This document shows, piece after piece, positions 17,792 through 27,399 of a stretch of 64,000 nucleotides of DNA. Below the pieces are notes generated by a model. It ran no database searches and had not been told where the DNA came from. It was given only the letters and a program-made list of their open reading frames with translations. The stretch spans positions 1 through 64,000 of the forward strand of contig CAVFCW010000011.1 in NCBI GenBank assembly GCA_963621245.1. The letters are read 5' to 3'. A program made the translations under genes and the position numbers. Positions within the stretch are counted from its first letter, which is position 1; every line of letters starts with the position of its first letter. The DNA is from SIG603 sp963621245 (GTDB lineage Bacteria; Bacillota; Clostridia; Oscillospirales; Acutalibacteraceae).

Positions 17792-18388
17792 ATGTTGTTT
17801 AAAAAGGAATTTGCGTCGAATATAGATTTTATGATAGTGGGACTCGGCAACCCCGGAGATAAGTACGACAACACAAGACACAACGCCGGTTTTATCACGC
17901 TCGATAAAATCGCAAGCGAAAATAATATTGCCGTGAGAAAGCTTAAATTCAAGGCACTTATCGGTGACGGAAAAATAGGTGACAAGAGAGTGATACTCAT
18001 GAAACCCGAAACCTTTATGAACCTAAGCGGTCAGGCGGTTGTTGAGGCGATGAATTTCTATAAATTAAAGCCCGAACAGGTTTGCATAATAATGGATGAT
18101 ATTTCGCTTGATGTCGGCAAGATGAGAATAAGAAGAAAAGGTTCTGCCGGCACGCACAACGGCATGAAGAATATTATTGCACTGAGCGGAGCACAGTCTT
18201 TCCCAAGAATCAAGATAGGCGTTGGCGACAAGCCGAACCCAAACTATGACCTTGCGGCATGGGTGCTCTCAAAATTCACAAAGGACGAGAGGGCACTTCT
18301 CGATAAATGCGCCGAGAACTCGTGCGACGCAGTGAAACTTATCATGGACGGTCAAATCGACGAAGCCATGAACCGTTACAACAGCTGA
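17792..18388 (+). CDS. pth: Peptidyl-tRNA hydrolase
   Basis: About 198 residues. IVGLGNPGDKYDNTRHNAGF contains the conserved Asn and catalytic His; MKPETFMNLSGQAV and the GSAGTHNGMKNI lid segment are typical. Releases peptides from prematurely dropped peptidyl-tRNA. I chose ATG 17792, giving a ~13-residue extension before IVGLGNPG, as seen in other Clostridia. AAGGAG at 17773-17778 is a little far (13 nt). Located just before mfd, a common Firmicute neighbour. Confidence 0.95.
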   Translation: MLFKKEFASNIDFMIVGLGNPGDKYDNTRHNAGFITLDKIASENNIAVRKLKFKALIGDGKIGDKRVILMKPETFMNLSGQAVVEAMNFYKLKPEQVCIIMDDISLDVGKMRIRRKGSAGTHNGMKNIIALSGAQSFPRIKIGVGDKPNPNYDLAAWVLSKFTKDERALLDKCAENSCDAVKLIMDGQIDEAMNRYNS

Positions 18389-18398
18389 GGAAAAATCA

Positions 18399-21300
18399 AT
18401 GAGATTTATTGAAGAAGCCCTTAATCTTTGCGATGAGTACAAACAACTCTCGCGTGCGTTCGTGGGCGGAAAAACTCCTGCCGTAATTACGGGAGTTACG
18501 GGCATACACAAGTGTGCGGTTATATCTTCACTTGTAAAAGAACAGAAAAAGAAAGCGCTTATAATCTGTCCCGACGAAACCGAGTGTGTCAGATTCTCCG
18601 AGGATCTTCACGCTATGGGACTTAAAACAGCCGTTTATCCTTTGAGAGATTTTTCTTTGAGGGAGACGGCGGGCGTTTCTCACGAATACGAGCGCCAAAG
18701 ACTTGATGTTTTAAGTAAAGTGCTTGGCGGTGAAGTCGACTGCGTTCTCGCACCTGTGGACGCCGCTTTGCAGTTCACCATTCCGCCCGAGGATCTTATA
18801 AAGCGCCGCCTTAAAATATATTCGGGTCAAACGATAAGCATAGACGAGATGTTAAAATATTTTGTCGTGTGCGGCTATCAGCAGGATGATCAGATTGACG
18901 GCACGGGACAGTTCTCTCACCGAGGCGGCATAGTGGACTTTTTCCCGCCCGGAAGCTATTACCCCGTGAGAGTCGAGTTTTGGGGCGATGAAATAGACAC
19001 AATATCTTATTTTGACGCCGAAACGCAAAGAAGAACGGATGCTGTCGATTTTGTTATGATCTCTCCGTGCGTTGAGGTTTTGCCCGAGAACAAAAATCTT
19101 CTTGTCAAGAAAATAGAAAAACTTTCTTCGTCACTTCGCGGAAAGAATGCCGCAAAGGCACGTGAAATACTCTCGTCCGAGACGGAAAAAATAGCTTCGG
19201 GCTTATTTTTGTCGTCCATGGATAAGTTCATCTCACTCGTGTACGAGAAAAAAGCCACGCTTCTCGACTATTTCAGTGCCGAAAACTCCTTTATGGTGCT
19301 CTCCGAGGGAACTGCACTAAAGGAAAAAATGCGCACGACCGTTTGGCAGTGGGGCGAGGACATCAAGGATCTTATGCAAGAGGCTGTTCTGTGCAGAGGT
19401 CTCGATACATTCAGTGAGGATTGGGGCTACCTTATGAGTAGGGCGGAGGCTGTTCCAACACTTTTTGCCGATGTTTTCGCAAGGGGAACTTACGAGATTA
19501 AAACAAAGGCACTTGTCAATTTCACGGCAAAGCAGTTGTCCGTCTGGAGCGGAAGTTTGGATCTCTTAAAGGACGATTTGAGCACAAGCCTTTACAAACG
19601 CTTCCGTGCGGTCGTTTTAGCCGGCACCGAGCGCAATGCAAAAACACTTGCAGACGACTTGAAATCAGCGGGCTTTGCGGCGGCTTATCAGGAAAATCCG
19701 AGCGTTGTCAACAAAGGTACGATAGTCGTCACGGGCGGAACTTTGTCGGCGGGATTTGAACTTCCGTCGGCGGAATTTGTCCTCATGACTCACGGCAGAA
19801 CCAACGCTTCGTCAGGGCAGAGCAAACGCTCCAAAAAGAAGAGAGACAAAAACCAAAAGGAAATCTATTCGCTTGCGGAACTTTCTCTTGGTGATTACGT
19901 TGTTCATTCCTCTCACGGTATAGGCGTTTTCGAGGGCATACACAAAATGGAGCTCCAGGGCATAGTTAAGGACTACATCAAGATTAAGTATGCAAAGGGC
20001 GACACTCTCTATGTGCCCGTAACTCAGCTTGATCTTGTCGCAAAGTACATAGGTCCCCGAGAGGATTCCGGAGTTAAGCTCAGCCGCCTTGGCAGTCAGG
20101 ACTGGGAAAAGCAGAAGACAAAGGTAAGAGCGGCGGTAAAGGATATCGCAAAGGAACTTATAAAGCTTTATGCCGAGAGAATGCAGGTAAAAGGCTTTGC
20201 TTTCCCCGAGGATACCGAGTGGCAGCACGATTTCGAGGCTCACTTTGAGTATGACGAGACGGAAGACCAGCTTCGTTGTATCGATGAAATCAAGAACGAC
20301 ATGGAGTCATCTCACCCCATGGACAGACTTCTCTGCGGTGACGTCGGATTTGGAAAAACCGAGGTTGCACTTCGTGCCGCATTCAAGGCGGTCACGGCAG
20401 GAAAACAGGTTGCGATTCTTGTTCCGACAACTATTCTTGCCTGGCAGCACTATCAGACGGTAATAAAAAGAATGGGAGATTTCCCCGTTCAGATTGAACT
20501 TCTCTCAAGATTTAGAAACGCAAAACAGCAGAAAGATATATTAAAGCGTTTAAAGCGTGGTTCGGTAGATATAATCGTCGGCACGCACCGTCTTGTCTCA
20601 AAGGACGTTGAATTTAAAGATTTGGGCCTTGTTATAATCGATGAGGAACAGCGTTTCGGCGTTGCGCAAAAAGAGAAACTAAAGTCCGTCAGCAAGTCGG
20701 CGGATGTTCTCACGCTCTCGGCTACGCCTATTCCGAGAACGCTAAATATGGCACTGTCGGGAATACGAGATATGTCGGTAATTGAGGAAGCACCGCACGA
20801 CAGACACCCTGTTCAAACTTACGTCATGGAGCACGACAACGGCGTTATTATGGACGCAATAAGGCGAGAACTGAGAAGAGGCGGTCAGGTTTATTATCTT
20901 CACAACGACGTCGCATCTATTGAGACGGTGGCGGCGGGCATCGGCATGCGCATTCCCGAGGCAAAAATCGGAATCGGCCACGGAAAAATGGACGAGAAAG
21001 AACTGAGTGAGGTTTGGCGACAGCTTATAGACGGTGAGATTAACGTGCTTGTCTGCACAACCATAATCGAGACGGGCGTTGATGTTCCCAATGCGAACAC
21101 GCTTATCATCGACAACGCCGACAGAATGGGACTTTCTCAGCTTCACCAGTTGAGAGGCCGAGTTGGAAGAAGCAACAGGCGTGCGTACGCTTACTTTACC
21201 TTTGCGCCAAACAAATCACTTTCCGAAATCTCACAAAAGAGACTCAGTGCAATTCGTGAGTTCACGGAGTTCGGTTCGGGCTTTAAAATTGCCATGCGAG

Positions 21301-21896
21301 ACCTCGAGATTAGAGGTGCGGGAAACATCTTGGGCGGTGAACAGCACGGTCACATGGAAACAGTCGGTTACGATATGTACATCAAGCTTTTGAACGAGGC
21401 TGTTGCACTTATGAAGGGCGAAAATCCGCCGCCTGCCGACAAGGACTGCACGATTGATCTGCAAATTCAGGCGCACATTCCCGAGAGTTACATCGAGAGC
21501 ACGAACCTCAGAATTGATGTTTACAGAAAAATTGCGGACATCAATTCGTTCGAGGACTCCATGGAGGTTGTGGACGAGCTTATCGACCGTTTCGGCGAGC
21601 CGCCAAAAGCCGTTCAGGGTCTTATTGACATAGCGCTTTTGAGAAATCTTGCCTCGAAGATGGGACTTACTGAAATCAAACAGCAAAACGGAAATCTTTT
21701 GCTTTATGCACACAGCTTTGATTCGAATAATTTCGATATGCGCAGAATTTCGGCTTTGCTTTCGGGCATGAAAGGACGTGTGCTGTTAAACGCAAGCGAC
21801 AAGCCGTATATAAGCATTAAGCTAAAAAATCAGGCGCCGCTTGAAGTTCTTGAGGACGCACTCAAGCTTATGGATATTGAGGAGGATAAGGAGTGA
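18399..21896 (+). CDS. mfd: Transcription-repair coupling factor
   Basis: 1165 residues, normal length. UvrB-homology modules in the first ~350 residues (YQQDDQIDGTGQFSHRGGIVDFFPPG), an RNA polymerase-interaction domain around 490-560 (DYVVHSSHGIGVF), then a RecG-like motor with CGDVGFGKTEVALRAAF (Walker A), DEEQRFG (DEEQ box) and LSATPIPRT. Displaces stalled RNA polymerase at lesions and recruits UvrA. Starts 10 nt after pth; its stop overlaps the next start (GTGA), so the GTPase fusion is translationally coupled. Confidence 0.97.
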   Translation: MRFIEEALNLCDEYKQLSRAFVGGKTPAVITGVTGIHKCAVISSLVKEQKKKALIICPDETECVRFSEDLHAMGLKTAVYPLRDFSLRETAGVSHEYERQRLDVLSKVLGGEVDCVLAPVDAALQFTIPPEDLIKRRLKIYSGQTISIDEMLKYFVVCGYQQDDQIDGTGQFSHRGGIVDFFPPGSYYPVRVEFWGDEIDTISYFDAETQRRTDAVDFVMISPCVEVLPENKNLLVKKIEKLSSSLRGKNAAKAREILSSETEKIASGLFLSSMDKFISLVYEKKATLLDYFSAENSFMVLSEGTALKEKMRTTVWQWGEDIKDLMQEAVLCRGLDTFSEDWGYLMSRAEAVPTLFADVFARGTYEIKTKALVNFTAKQLSVWSGSLDLLKDDLSTSLYKRFRAVVLAGTERNAKTLADDLKSAGFAAAYQENPSVVNKGTIVVTGGTLSAGFELPSAEFVLMTHGRTNASSGQSKRSKKKRDKNQKEIYSLAELSLGDYVVHSSHGIGVFEGIHKMELQGIVKDYIKIKYAKGDTLYVPVTQLDLVAKYIGPREDSGVKLSRLGSQDWEKQKTKVRAAVKDIAKELIKLYAERMQVKGFAFPEDTEWQHDFEAHFEYDETEDQLRCIDEIKNDMESSHPMDRLLCGDVGFGKTEVALRAAFKAVTAGKQVAILVPTTILAWQHYQTVIKRMGDFPVQIELLSRFRNAKQQKDILKRLKRGSVDIIVGTHRLVSKDVEFKDLGLVIIDEEQRFGVAQKEKLKSVSKSADVLTLSATPIPRTLNMALSGIRDMSVIEEAPHDRHPVQTYVMEHDNGVIMDAIRRELRRGGQVYYLHNDVASIETVAAGIGMRIPEAKIGIGHGKMDEKELSEVWRQLIDGEINVLVCTTIIETGVDVPNANTLIIDNADRMGLSQLHQLRGRVGRSNRRAYAYFTFAPNKSLSEISQKRLSAIREFTEFGSGFKIAMRDLEIRGAGNILGGEQHGHMETVGYDMYIKLLNEAVALMKGENPPPADKDCTIDLQIQAHIPESYIESTNLRIDVYRKIADINSFEDSMEVVDELIDRFGEPPKAVQGLIDIALLRNLASKMGLTEIKQQNGNLLLYAHSFDSNNFDMRRISALLSGMKGRVLLNASDKPYISIKLKNQAPLEVLEDALKLMDIEEDKE

Positions 21897-24538
21897 AAAA
21901 AACAGTTCTCGGCATTTTGTCGCACGTTGACTCGGGAAAGACAACGCTTTCCGAGGCACTTCTTTACAAGAGCGGCACGATAAGAAAACTCGGCAGAGTT
22001 GACGACGGCTCCGCTTTTCTCGATACCTATTCGCTTGAGCGTGACAGGGGAATCACCATCTTCTCAAAACAGGCTGTTCTTCGTTTCGGTTCGGACTACA
22101 TCACGCTTCTCGATACCCCGGGACACGTCGATTTTTCGTCCGAGGCCGAGCGTGTGCTTCAGGTTCTCGATTATGCGATACTCGTCATAAGCGGCACGGA
22201 CGGAGTTCAGAGCCACACGGAAACACTCTGGAAACTTTTGAAACGCTATAATGTGCCAACCTTTATTTTTGTCAATAAAATGGATATGGCGGGCGCCGAC
22301 AAGGGCTTTGTCATGCGTTCACTTCGCGGAAAATTCGGCGAAAACTGCGTAGATTTTTCACCATTTGTCGATGAGGAGGAGAGAAACGAGGCTCTTTCGC
22401 TTTGCGATGAACGAATACTTCTCGAATATCTCGAAAAAGGCAAAATAAGCGATGAATCAATCAGTGCCGCAGTAGCTGAAAGAAATTTATTTCCGTGCTT
22501 TTTCGGCTCGGCTTTAAAGCTTGAAGGTATTGACGAATTTATAGACGGATTTGTTAAATTCACCGTCATGCCGAAATATCCCGATAAGTTTGCCGCAAGG
22601 GTTTTCAAAATTCAGGAGGACTCACAGGGGAACAGGCTGACTTACCTAAAGGTCACGGGCGGAAAACTAAGTGTTCGAGATTTGATAAGTGGCAAGGACA
22701 AAAAGGGAGAAGCGTGGTCGGAGAAAATCAACCGCATACGCATCTATAACGGAACTCGCTTTGATACGGCAGATACTGTCGACAGCGGAACGGTTTGTGC
22801 GGTCACAGGACTTTCAAAAACTTACCCCGGGGAGGGCCTCGGCGCAGATATTAACGACGATATGCCCACGCTCGAACCCGTCTTGACTTACAAAGTCATT
22901 TACCCCAAGGACGTGGACGCTCACACTGTGCTTTTGCGTTTTCGAAAGCTCGAGGAGGAAGACCCCTCGCTCCACGTTATGTGGAATGAGGCAAACGGTG
23001 AGATAAACGTGCGCCTTATGGGAGAAATTCAGCTTGAAGTTCTAAAGCATATCGTTAAAGAGAGATTCGGCATGGATGTTTCTTTCGGTTCGGGAAATAT
23101 AGTCTACAAGGAGACGGTAGCCGCCTCCGTAATGGGTTACGGCCATTTTGAGCCACTCAGGCATTACGCCGAGGTTCATCTTCTTATTGAGCCGCTCCCA
23201 AGGGGATCGGGGCTAAGTTTTTCGACGGCTTGCCGAGAGGACGATCTCGACAGAAACTGGCAGAGGCTTATTCTCACTCACCTCGAGGAGAAAACGCATC
23301 TCGGCGTGCTTACGGGATCGCCGATAACCGATGTCAAAATAACTCTCACGGCGGGCAGAGCGCACATTAAGCACACGGAGGGCGGTGATTTCCGTCAAGC
23401 CACATACCGTGCCGTGAGACAGGCTCTTATGAGTGCGGAAAGCGTTTTGCTCGAGCCGTATTATTCCTTTAGGCTTACCGTTCCAACGGAGAACATAGGC
23501 AGAGCCATGACCGACATTACAAAAATGCACGGCGAGTTTTCTTCTCCCGCCACGGAAGGCGAGGAGAGCGTGATAGTCGGTTCTTGCCCTGTTTCAACCA
23601 TGGCGGAATACCACAAGGAGCTTCGTGCCTACACGCACGGAAAAGGCAGACTTTCGCTTGACGTCAAGGGTTATGACATTTGCCACGACAGCGATGATGT
23701 CATAGAAAAAATAGGCTACAATGCGGCGGCTGACACCGATAACACCGCAGATTCCGTTTTCTGCTCGCACGGAGCGGCTGTTTTAATTCCTTGGAACGAG
23801 GCAAAGGAGCACATGCACATCGAGACGGAAAAGGAAAAAAGCGATTTAAGCGGCGGCGATGAGGAATATTCCGCTCCCGTAAGGCGTGCCGAAAGTTACT
23901 TGAGAACGCTTGAATCCGACAAGGAGCTTTTGGCAATATTCGAGAGAACTTACGGAAAAATCAAGCGTGATCCGAGAATTGATTTTCGTCCCGTGCGAGA
24001 GAAAATTCAAACGGAAAAAGAGTATAAAGCAACAAAGGCACCCGAGGGGCCCGAGTATCTTCTTGTGGACGGCTACAATATAATTTTCGGTTGGGACGAT
24101 TTGAATAAGCTTGCAAAGGAGAGCCTCGAGGCGGCAAGGCAAAGACTTATCGATGTTATGTGCAATTATCAGGGCTACAAAAAATGTCGACTTATTGTTG
24201 TTTTTGACGCATACAAAGTAAAGGGCGCACATCGTGAGGTTGAACAACATCACAACATTGATGTTGTCTATACCAAAGAGGCTGAAACCGCCGATATGTA
24301 CATCGAGAAGGTCACAAAGGAGCTCGGCAAAAAGCACCGCGTGAGGGTTGCGTCGTCTGACGGACTCGAGCAGATTATAATTCTCGGCCACGGAGCGGAG
24401 CGTGTTTCTGCACGTGCGTTCAAAGAGGAAGTCGAGGCCGCAGAAAAAGAAATAAAGGAATTTTTGCTTTTGAATTCCGTTAATTCGATAAGTCACGGCA
24501 ACATCACAAACATATCGGAAGATAAAAGAAAAAATTAA
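21893..24538 (+). CDS. TetM-like ribosomal GTPase fused to a Rae1/YacP-type NYN nuclease domain
   Basis: 881 residues. N-terminal EF-G-like GTPase: G1 GILSHVDSGKTTL, RGITI, DTPGHVDF, NKMD, then EF-G domains II-V as in TetM/TetO. The domain IV segment reads AHIKHTEGGDFRQATYRAV and lacks the SPVSTPADF loop of drug-removing TetM proteins. From ~residue 718 a NYN/PIN-like domain follows: YLLVDGYNIIFGW, VYTKEAETADMYIE and VASSDGLEQ, matching YacP/Rae1, a ribosome-associated mRNA endonuclease in Bacillus. GTG start; GGAGG at 21881-21885 is 7 nt upstream. Probable role: an A-site factor that cuts mRNA or rescues ribosomes. Tetracycline resistance is possible but not favoured. Confidence 0.85.
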   Translation: MKKTVLGILSHVDSGKTTLSEALLYKSGTIRKLGRVDDGSAFLDTYSLERDRGITIFSKQAVLRFGSDYITLLDTPGHVDFSSEAERVLQVLDYAILVISGTDGVQSHTETLWKLLKRYNVPTFIFVNKMDMAGADKGFVMRSLRGKFGENCVDFSPFVDEEERNEALSLCDERILLEYLEKGKISDESISAAVAERNLFPCFFGSALKLEGIDEFIDGFVKFTVMPKYPDKFAARVFKIQEDSQGNRLTYLKVTGGKLSVRDLISGKDKKGEAWSEKINRIRIYNGTRFDTADTVDSGTVCAVTGLSKTYPGEGLGADINDDMPTLEPVLTYKVIYPKDVDAHTVLLRFRKLEEEDPSLHVMWNEANGEINVRLMGEIQLEVLKHIVKERFGMDVSFGSGNIVYKETVAASVMGYGHFEPLRHYAEVHLLIEPLPRGSGLSFSTACREDDLDRNWQRLILTHLEEKTHLGVLTGSPITDVKITLTAGRAHIKHTEGGDFRQATYRAVRQALMSAESVLLEPYYSFRLTVPTENIGRAMTDITKMHGEFSSPATEGEESVIVGSCPVSTMAEYHKELRAYTHGKGRLSLDVKGYDICHDSDDVIEKIGYNAAADTDNTADSVFCSHGAAVLIPWNEAKEHMHIETEKEKSDLSGGDEEYSAPVRRAESYLRTLESDKELLAIFERTYGKIKRDPRIDFRPVREKIQTEKEYKATKAPEGPEYLLVDGYNIIFGWDDLNKLAKESLEAARQRLIDVMCNYQGYKKCRLIVVFDAYKVKGAHREVEQHHNIDVVYTKEAETADMYIEKVTKELGKKHRVRVASSDGLEQIIILGHGAERVSARAFKEEVEAAEKEIKEFLLLNSVNSISHGNITNISEDKRKN

Positions 24539-24640
24539 GCTTTATTATTGATTTTTGTTATATAAAATAGTTTAATTGTTTTAGAGCAGTATTTGCTTTA
24601 TGTGTGTAATTTTGTAAAAACTTCGGAAAGGTGAATTCTT

Positions 24641-25651
24641 ATGACTAACGTAACACTGGGAAGTACGGGAATAACCGTAAACAGAAACGGATTCGGCGCT
24701 TTGCCGATTCAGCGTGTAACGCTTGACGTAGCCAAGAAAATTTTGCGCAAGGCTTACGATAACGGCATCAACTTTTACGATACCGCAAGAAGCTACTCGG
24801 ACAGCGAGATGAAGCTCGGCGAGGGTCTTAGTGACGTAAGAGAAAATATTTACATCGCAACAAAAACTCCGTCCACAACGGTTGAGGGTTTCTGGAACGA
24901 CCTCGAAACTTCTCTTAAACTTCTCAAAACAGATTACATCGATATTTATCAGTTCCACAATCCTTCATTCTGCCCAAAGCCGGGTGACGGCACGGGTCTT
25001 TACGAGGCTATGCTTGAGGCAAAGGCTCAGGGCAAAATCCGCCATATTGGCATAACAAACCACCGTGTTACCGTTGCAAAAGAGGCTGTTGAGTCGGGAC
25101 TTTACGAGACGTTACAGTTTCCGTTCAGCTATCTTGCAAGCGAAAAGGACGAGGAGCTTGTGCGCCTTTGCAAGGAGAAAAATGTCGGCTATATCTGTAT
25201 GAAAGCGCTTTCGGGCGGACTTATCACACACTCCGATGCCGCATACGCTTACCTCGCTCAATTTGACAATGTTCTTCCCATCTGGGGCGTTCAGAGAGAA
25301 AGCGAGCTTGACGAGTTCATCTCCTACAACGATAATCCCCCTGTTATGACAGACGAGATTAAAGCACTTATCGAAAATGACAGAAAAGAGCTTGCGGGAG
25401 ATTTCTGCCGTGGTTGCGGTTACTGTATGCCGTGCCCCAAGGGAATTCAGATTAACCAGTGCGCAAGAATGTCGCAGATGATTCGCCGTGCACCGAGCGC
25501 AGAGTGGCTCTCCGAGTACTGGCAGAAGGAAATGGCAAGAACAGAGGAGTGCATTTCCTGTGGCGCATGCACAAAGAAATGCCCGTATAGCCTCAATACT
25601 CCCGTACTTCTCAAGAAGAACTACGAGGACTACAAGACATTTTTAAAGTAA
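24641..25651 (+). CDS. Aldo/keto reductase with C-terminal 4Fe-4S domain
   Basis: 336 residues. TIM-barrel AKR with NFYDTARSYSDSE (catalytic Asp/Tyr), Lys in IATKTP and His in YQFHN. C-terminal cysteine sets CRGCGYCMPC and CISCGACTKKCPY predict one or two [4Fe-4S] clusters. Such Clostridial AKRs are of unknown substrate but probably couple NAD(P)H or ferredoxin electrons to a carbonyl. Monocistronic, with AAGGTG just before the ATG. Confidence 0.88.
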   Translation: MTNVTLGSTGITVNRNGFGALPIQRVTLDVAKKILRKAYDNGINFYDTARSYSDSEMKLGEGLSDVRENIYIATKTPSTTVEGFWNDLETSLKLLKTDYIDIYQFHNPSFCPKPGDGTGLYEAMLEAKAQGKIRHIGITNHRVTVAKEAVESGLYETLQFPFSYLASEKDEELVRLCKEKNVGYICMKALSGGLITHSDAAYAYLAQFDNVLPIWGVQRESELDEFISYNDNPPVMTDEIKALIENDRKELAGDFCRGCGYCMPCPKGIQINQCARMSQMIRRAPSAEWLSEYWQKEMARTEECISCGACTKKCPYSLNTPVLLKKNYEDYKTFLK

Positions 25652-25660
25652 TTTGGCAGT

Positions 25661-25692
25661 AAAAAAGCGGTTCCGATTTTTCGGAGCCGCTT
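25661..25692 (-). terminator. Terminator of the GNAT gene, possibly bidirectional
   Basis: 12-bp stem aagcggttccga / tcggagccgctt with one G-U pair. On the minus strand it is followed by six T; on the plus strand only by a weak aaatttt. Confidence 0.8.
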
Positions 25693-25703
25693 AAATTTTG
25701 CGT

Positions 25704-26195
25704 TTATTCTGTTTTCATTCGCATAATTCCCTGAAGAAACGGGTGAGAATCGTCTCGCTTTGTTGTGATTAACTCAAAGCCGTTAGCCTCATAAAAGCTC
25801 AAAAGCTTTTTGTTGTCGTAAACCATCAAAAGAACAACTTCGCTTGCGCCGTGAACTTTCGCTTTGTTCTTGCAAAAGGCTATGAGCATTTTTCCCACGC
25901 CCAACTGCTGGCATTCTGGCAGAACCGCAAATTTCTGAAAAGAATAGGTTTTTGGGTCTTTTTTTTCAAGCTGAACATAGCCGACTATTTTATCGCCGAG
26001 CCAAGCCGCATACATATGAACGCCTTTTGCCTTTGCTTTTTTTAGGTCGTCAAGAGTTATAAATGCGCCGCCGCTCGGATAATTTTCCTTTGTGAAGCCG
26101 TATTTTTGCGCATTGTCCTTAAACGCACTTCTTATCGTCTGAACGCACGCTTCCAAATCGTCATCCGTGACAGAAAGTATTCTGTAATTCTCCAT
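25704..26195 (-). CDS. GNAT-family N-acetyltransferase
   Basis: 163 residues. Acetyl-CoA binding signature LPECQQLGVGKMLIAFCKNKA (motif A), followed by a beta-strand/YEANGFEL element typical of GNATs. Substrate unknown; could be a small molecule or protein N-terminus. It has its own promoter with a palindrome at the predicted transcription start. Confidence 0.88.
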   Translation of the reverse strand: MENYRILSVTDDDLEACVQTIRSAFKDNAQKYGFTKENYPSGGAFITLDDLKKAKAKGVHMYAAWLGDKIVGYVQLEKKDPKTYSFQKFAVLPECQQLGVGKMLIAFCKNKAKVHGASEVVLLMVYDNKKLLSFYEANGFELITTKRDDSHPFLQGIMRMKTE

Positions 26196-26206
26196 GTAAT
26201 CCCTCG

Positions 26207-26254
26207 TTAACTGATATACCAGTTAAGTATAAACCAAAATCGAATTCATTACAA
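26207..26254 (-). promoter_or_regulatory. GNAT promoter with palindromic operator
   Basis: On the minus strand: TTGTAA (26249-26254), 17 bp, TATACT (26226-26231). TTAACTG-N6-CAGTTAA at 26207-26226 is centred near the expected start point, a good position for a repressor. Confidence 0.55.
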
Positions 26255-26301
26255 GATAAATTATCGAATATGCGTGGAATGCCGAAAATTTAATGTCGCA
26301 C

Positions 26302-26363
26302 TTGCTTTTTCTTTAACAAAATAGTAAAATATTTCTAAGTTATGTAAATATACAATGTATATT
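26302..26363 (+). promoter_or_regulatory. pfkB-family kinase promoter and leader palindrome
   Basis: TTGCTT (26302-26307), 17 bp, TAAAAT (26325-26330). Just after the expected start, AATATAC-aat-GTATATT (26347-26363) is a perfect inverted repeat that could bind a sugar-responsive repressor. Confidence 0.5.
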
Positions 26364-26414
26364 GCATATCGTATTAATAAATTATGATTTGATTACTTTT
26401 AATGGAGAACTGAT

Positions 26415-27374
26415 ATGATTGATGTATTGGCACTTGGAGAACTTCTCATAGATTTTACGACAAAGGAAAGCGACGCAGACGGCTACCCCACAATGGCTGC
26501 TCATCCGGGCGGAGCACCCGCAAACTTCCTTGCGGCTCTCACAAAGTTCGGCTATAAGACCGCTCTTGTCGGCAAAGTTGGCGATGACGCATTCGGAAAA
26601 ATGCTCATAAACACCCTTAATAAGGCGGGGATTTCCTCCGAGGGAATAGTTGTCGATCCGTCCGTTTTCACAACTCTTGCTTTCGTTACAATCGACGAAA
26701 CAGGCGACCGTGAATTCTCATTTGCGAGAAAGCCAGGTGCTGACACCTGCATTAGCTTTGAGGAAATCGACAAGAAACTTTTGGACGATACTAAAGTTTT
26801 CCACTTCGGTACGCTTTCGCTCACAGCTGATCCCGCAAAGACCGCAACCGAAAAGGCTGTTGCTTACTGCAAAGAGAGAAACAAGCTCATCACATTCGAC
26901 CCCAACTACCGTGCACCGCTCTGGGACAACGAGGACGACGCAAAGAACGCAATCAAATGGGGTTGCGCTCAGGCTGACATAATCAAAATCAGCGATGAAG
27001 AGGTTGAATTTGTTTTCGGCCTTGACGAGGAAAAGGGCGCAGAGCTTCTCCTTAACGAGTACGGCGCTTCTCTTGTTTTCGTCACAAGAGGCAAGGACGG
27101 CTGTTATTTCGCAACCAAAAAGGTTTCGGGTTACGTTGATAATTACAGCAACGTTCATCCTGTTGACACAACCGGTGCCGGCGATATCTTCGGCGGTTCT
27201 GCCGTAAGCCGTGTTCTCGAAATCGGTAAAGCACCTTCGGAGCTTGACGAAAACGATCTTCGCTATGTAGCCGGTTTTGCATGCACTTCTGCGGCTCTCT
27301 CAACGGAGCACTTCGGCGGAATTCAGAGCGTTCAGGATATTGAAACAATCAAAAAGGCTTACGAGAACAAATAA
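26415..27374 (+). CDS. PfkB-family sugar kinase (fructokinase-like)
   Basis: 319 residues. N-terminal GELLIDFT and HPGGAPANFLAALTKFG, and the C-terminal PfkB signature DTTGAGDIFGG with the catalytic Asp. The GGAPANF motif and length resemble bacterial fructokinases (ScrK type). Phosphorylates a hexose, probably fructose, with ATP. AATGGAGAAC precedes the ATG. Followed by a lipoprotein gene without an obvious terminator between. Confidence 0.85.
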   Translation: MIDVLALGELLIDFTTKESDADGYPTMAAHPGGAPANFLAALTKFGYKTALVGKVGDDAFGKMLINTLNKAGISSEGIVVDPSVFTTLAFVTIDETGDREFSFARKPGADTCISFEEIDKKLLDDTKVFHFGTLSLTADPAKTATEKAVAYCKERNKLITFDPNYRAPLWDNEDDAKNAIKWGCAQADIIKISDEEVEFVFGLDEEKGAELLLNEYGASLVFVTRGKDGCYFATKKVSGYVDNYSNVHPVDTTGAGDIFGGSAVSRVLEIGKAPSELDENDLRYVAGFACTSAALSTEHFGGIQSVQDIETIKKAYENK

Positions 27375-27399
27375 GCTTTGCTTTTGAAAGAGGTTGAAT

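Noticed and set aside
23846..24496. 216-codon open frame antisense to the nuclease part of the GTPase fusion
   Set aside because: Shadow of the real gene; no start signals and no domain.
21893..24538. Tetracycline resistance gene tet(M)/tet(O)
   Set aside because: GTPase is related, but the domain IV drug-displacing loop is not conserved and a nuclease domain is fused.
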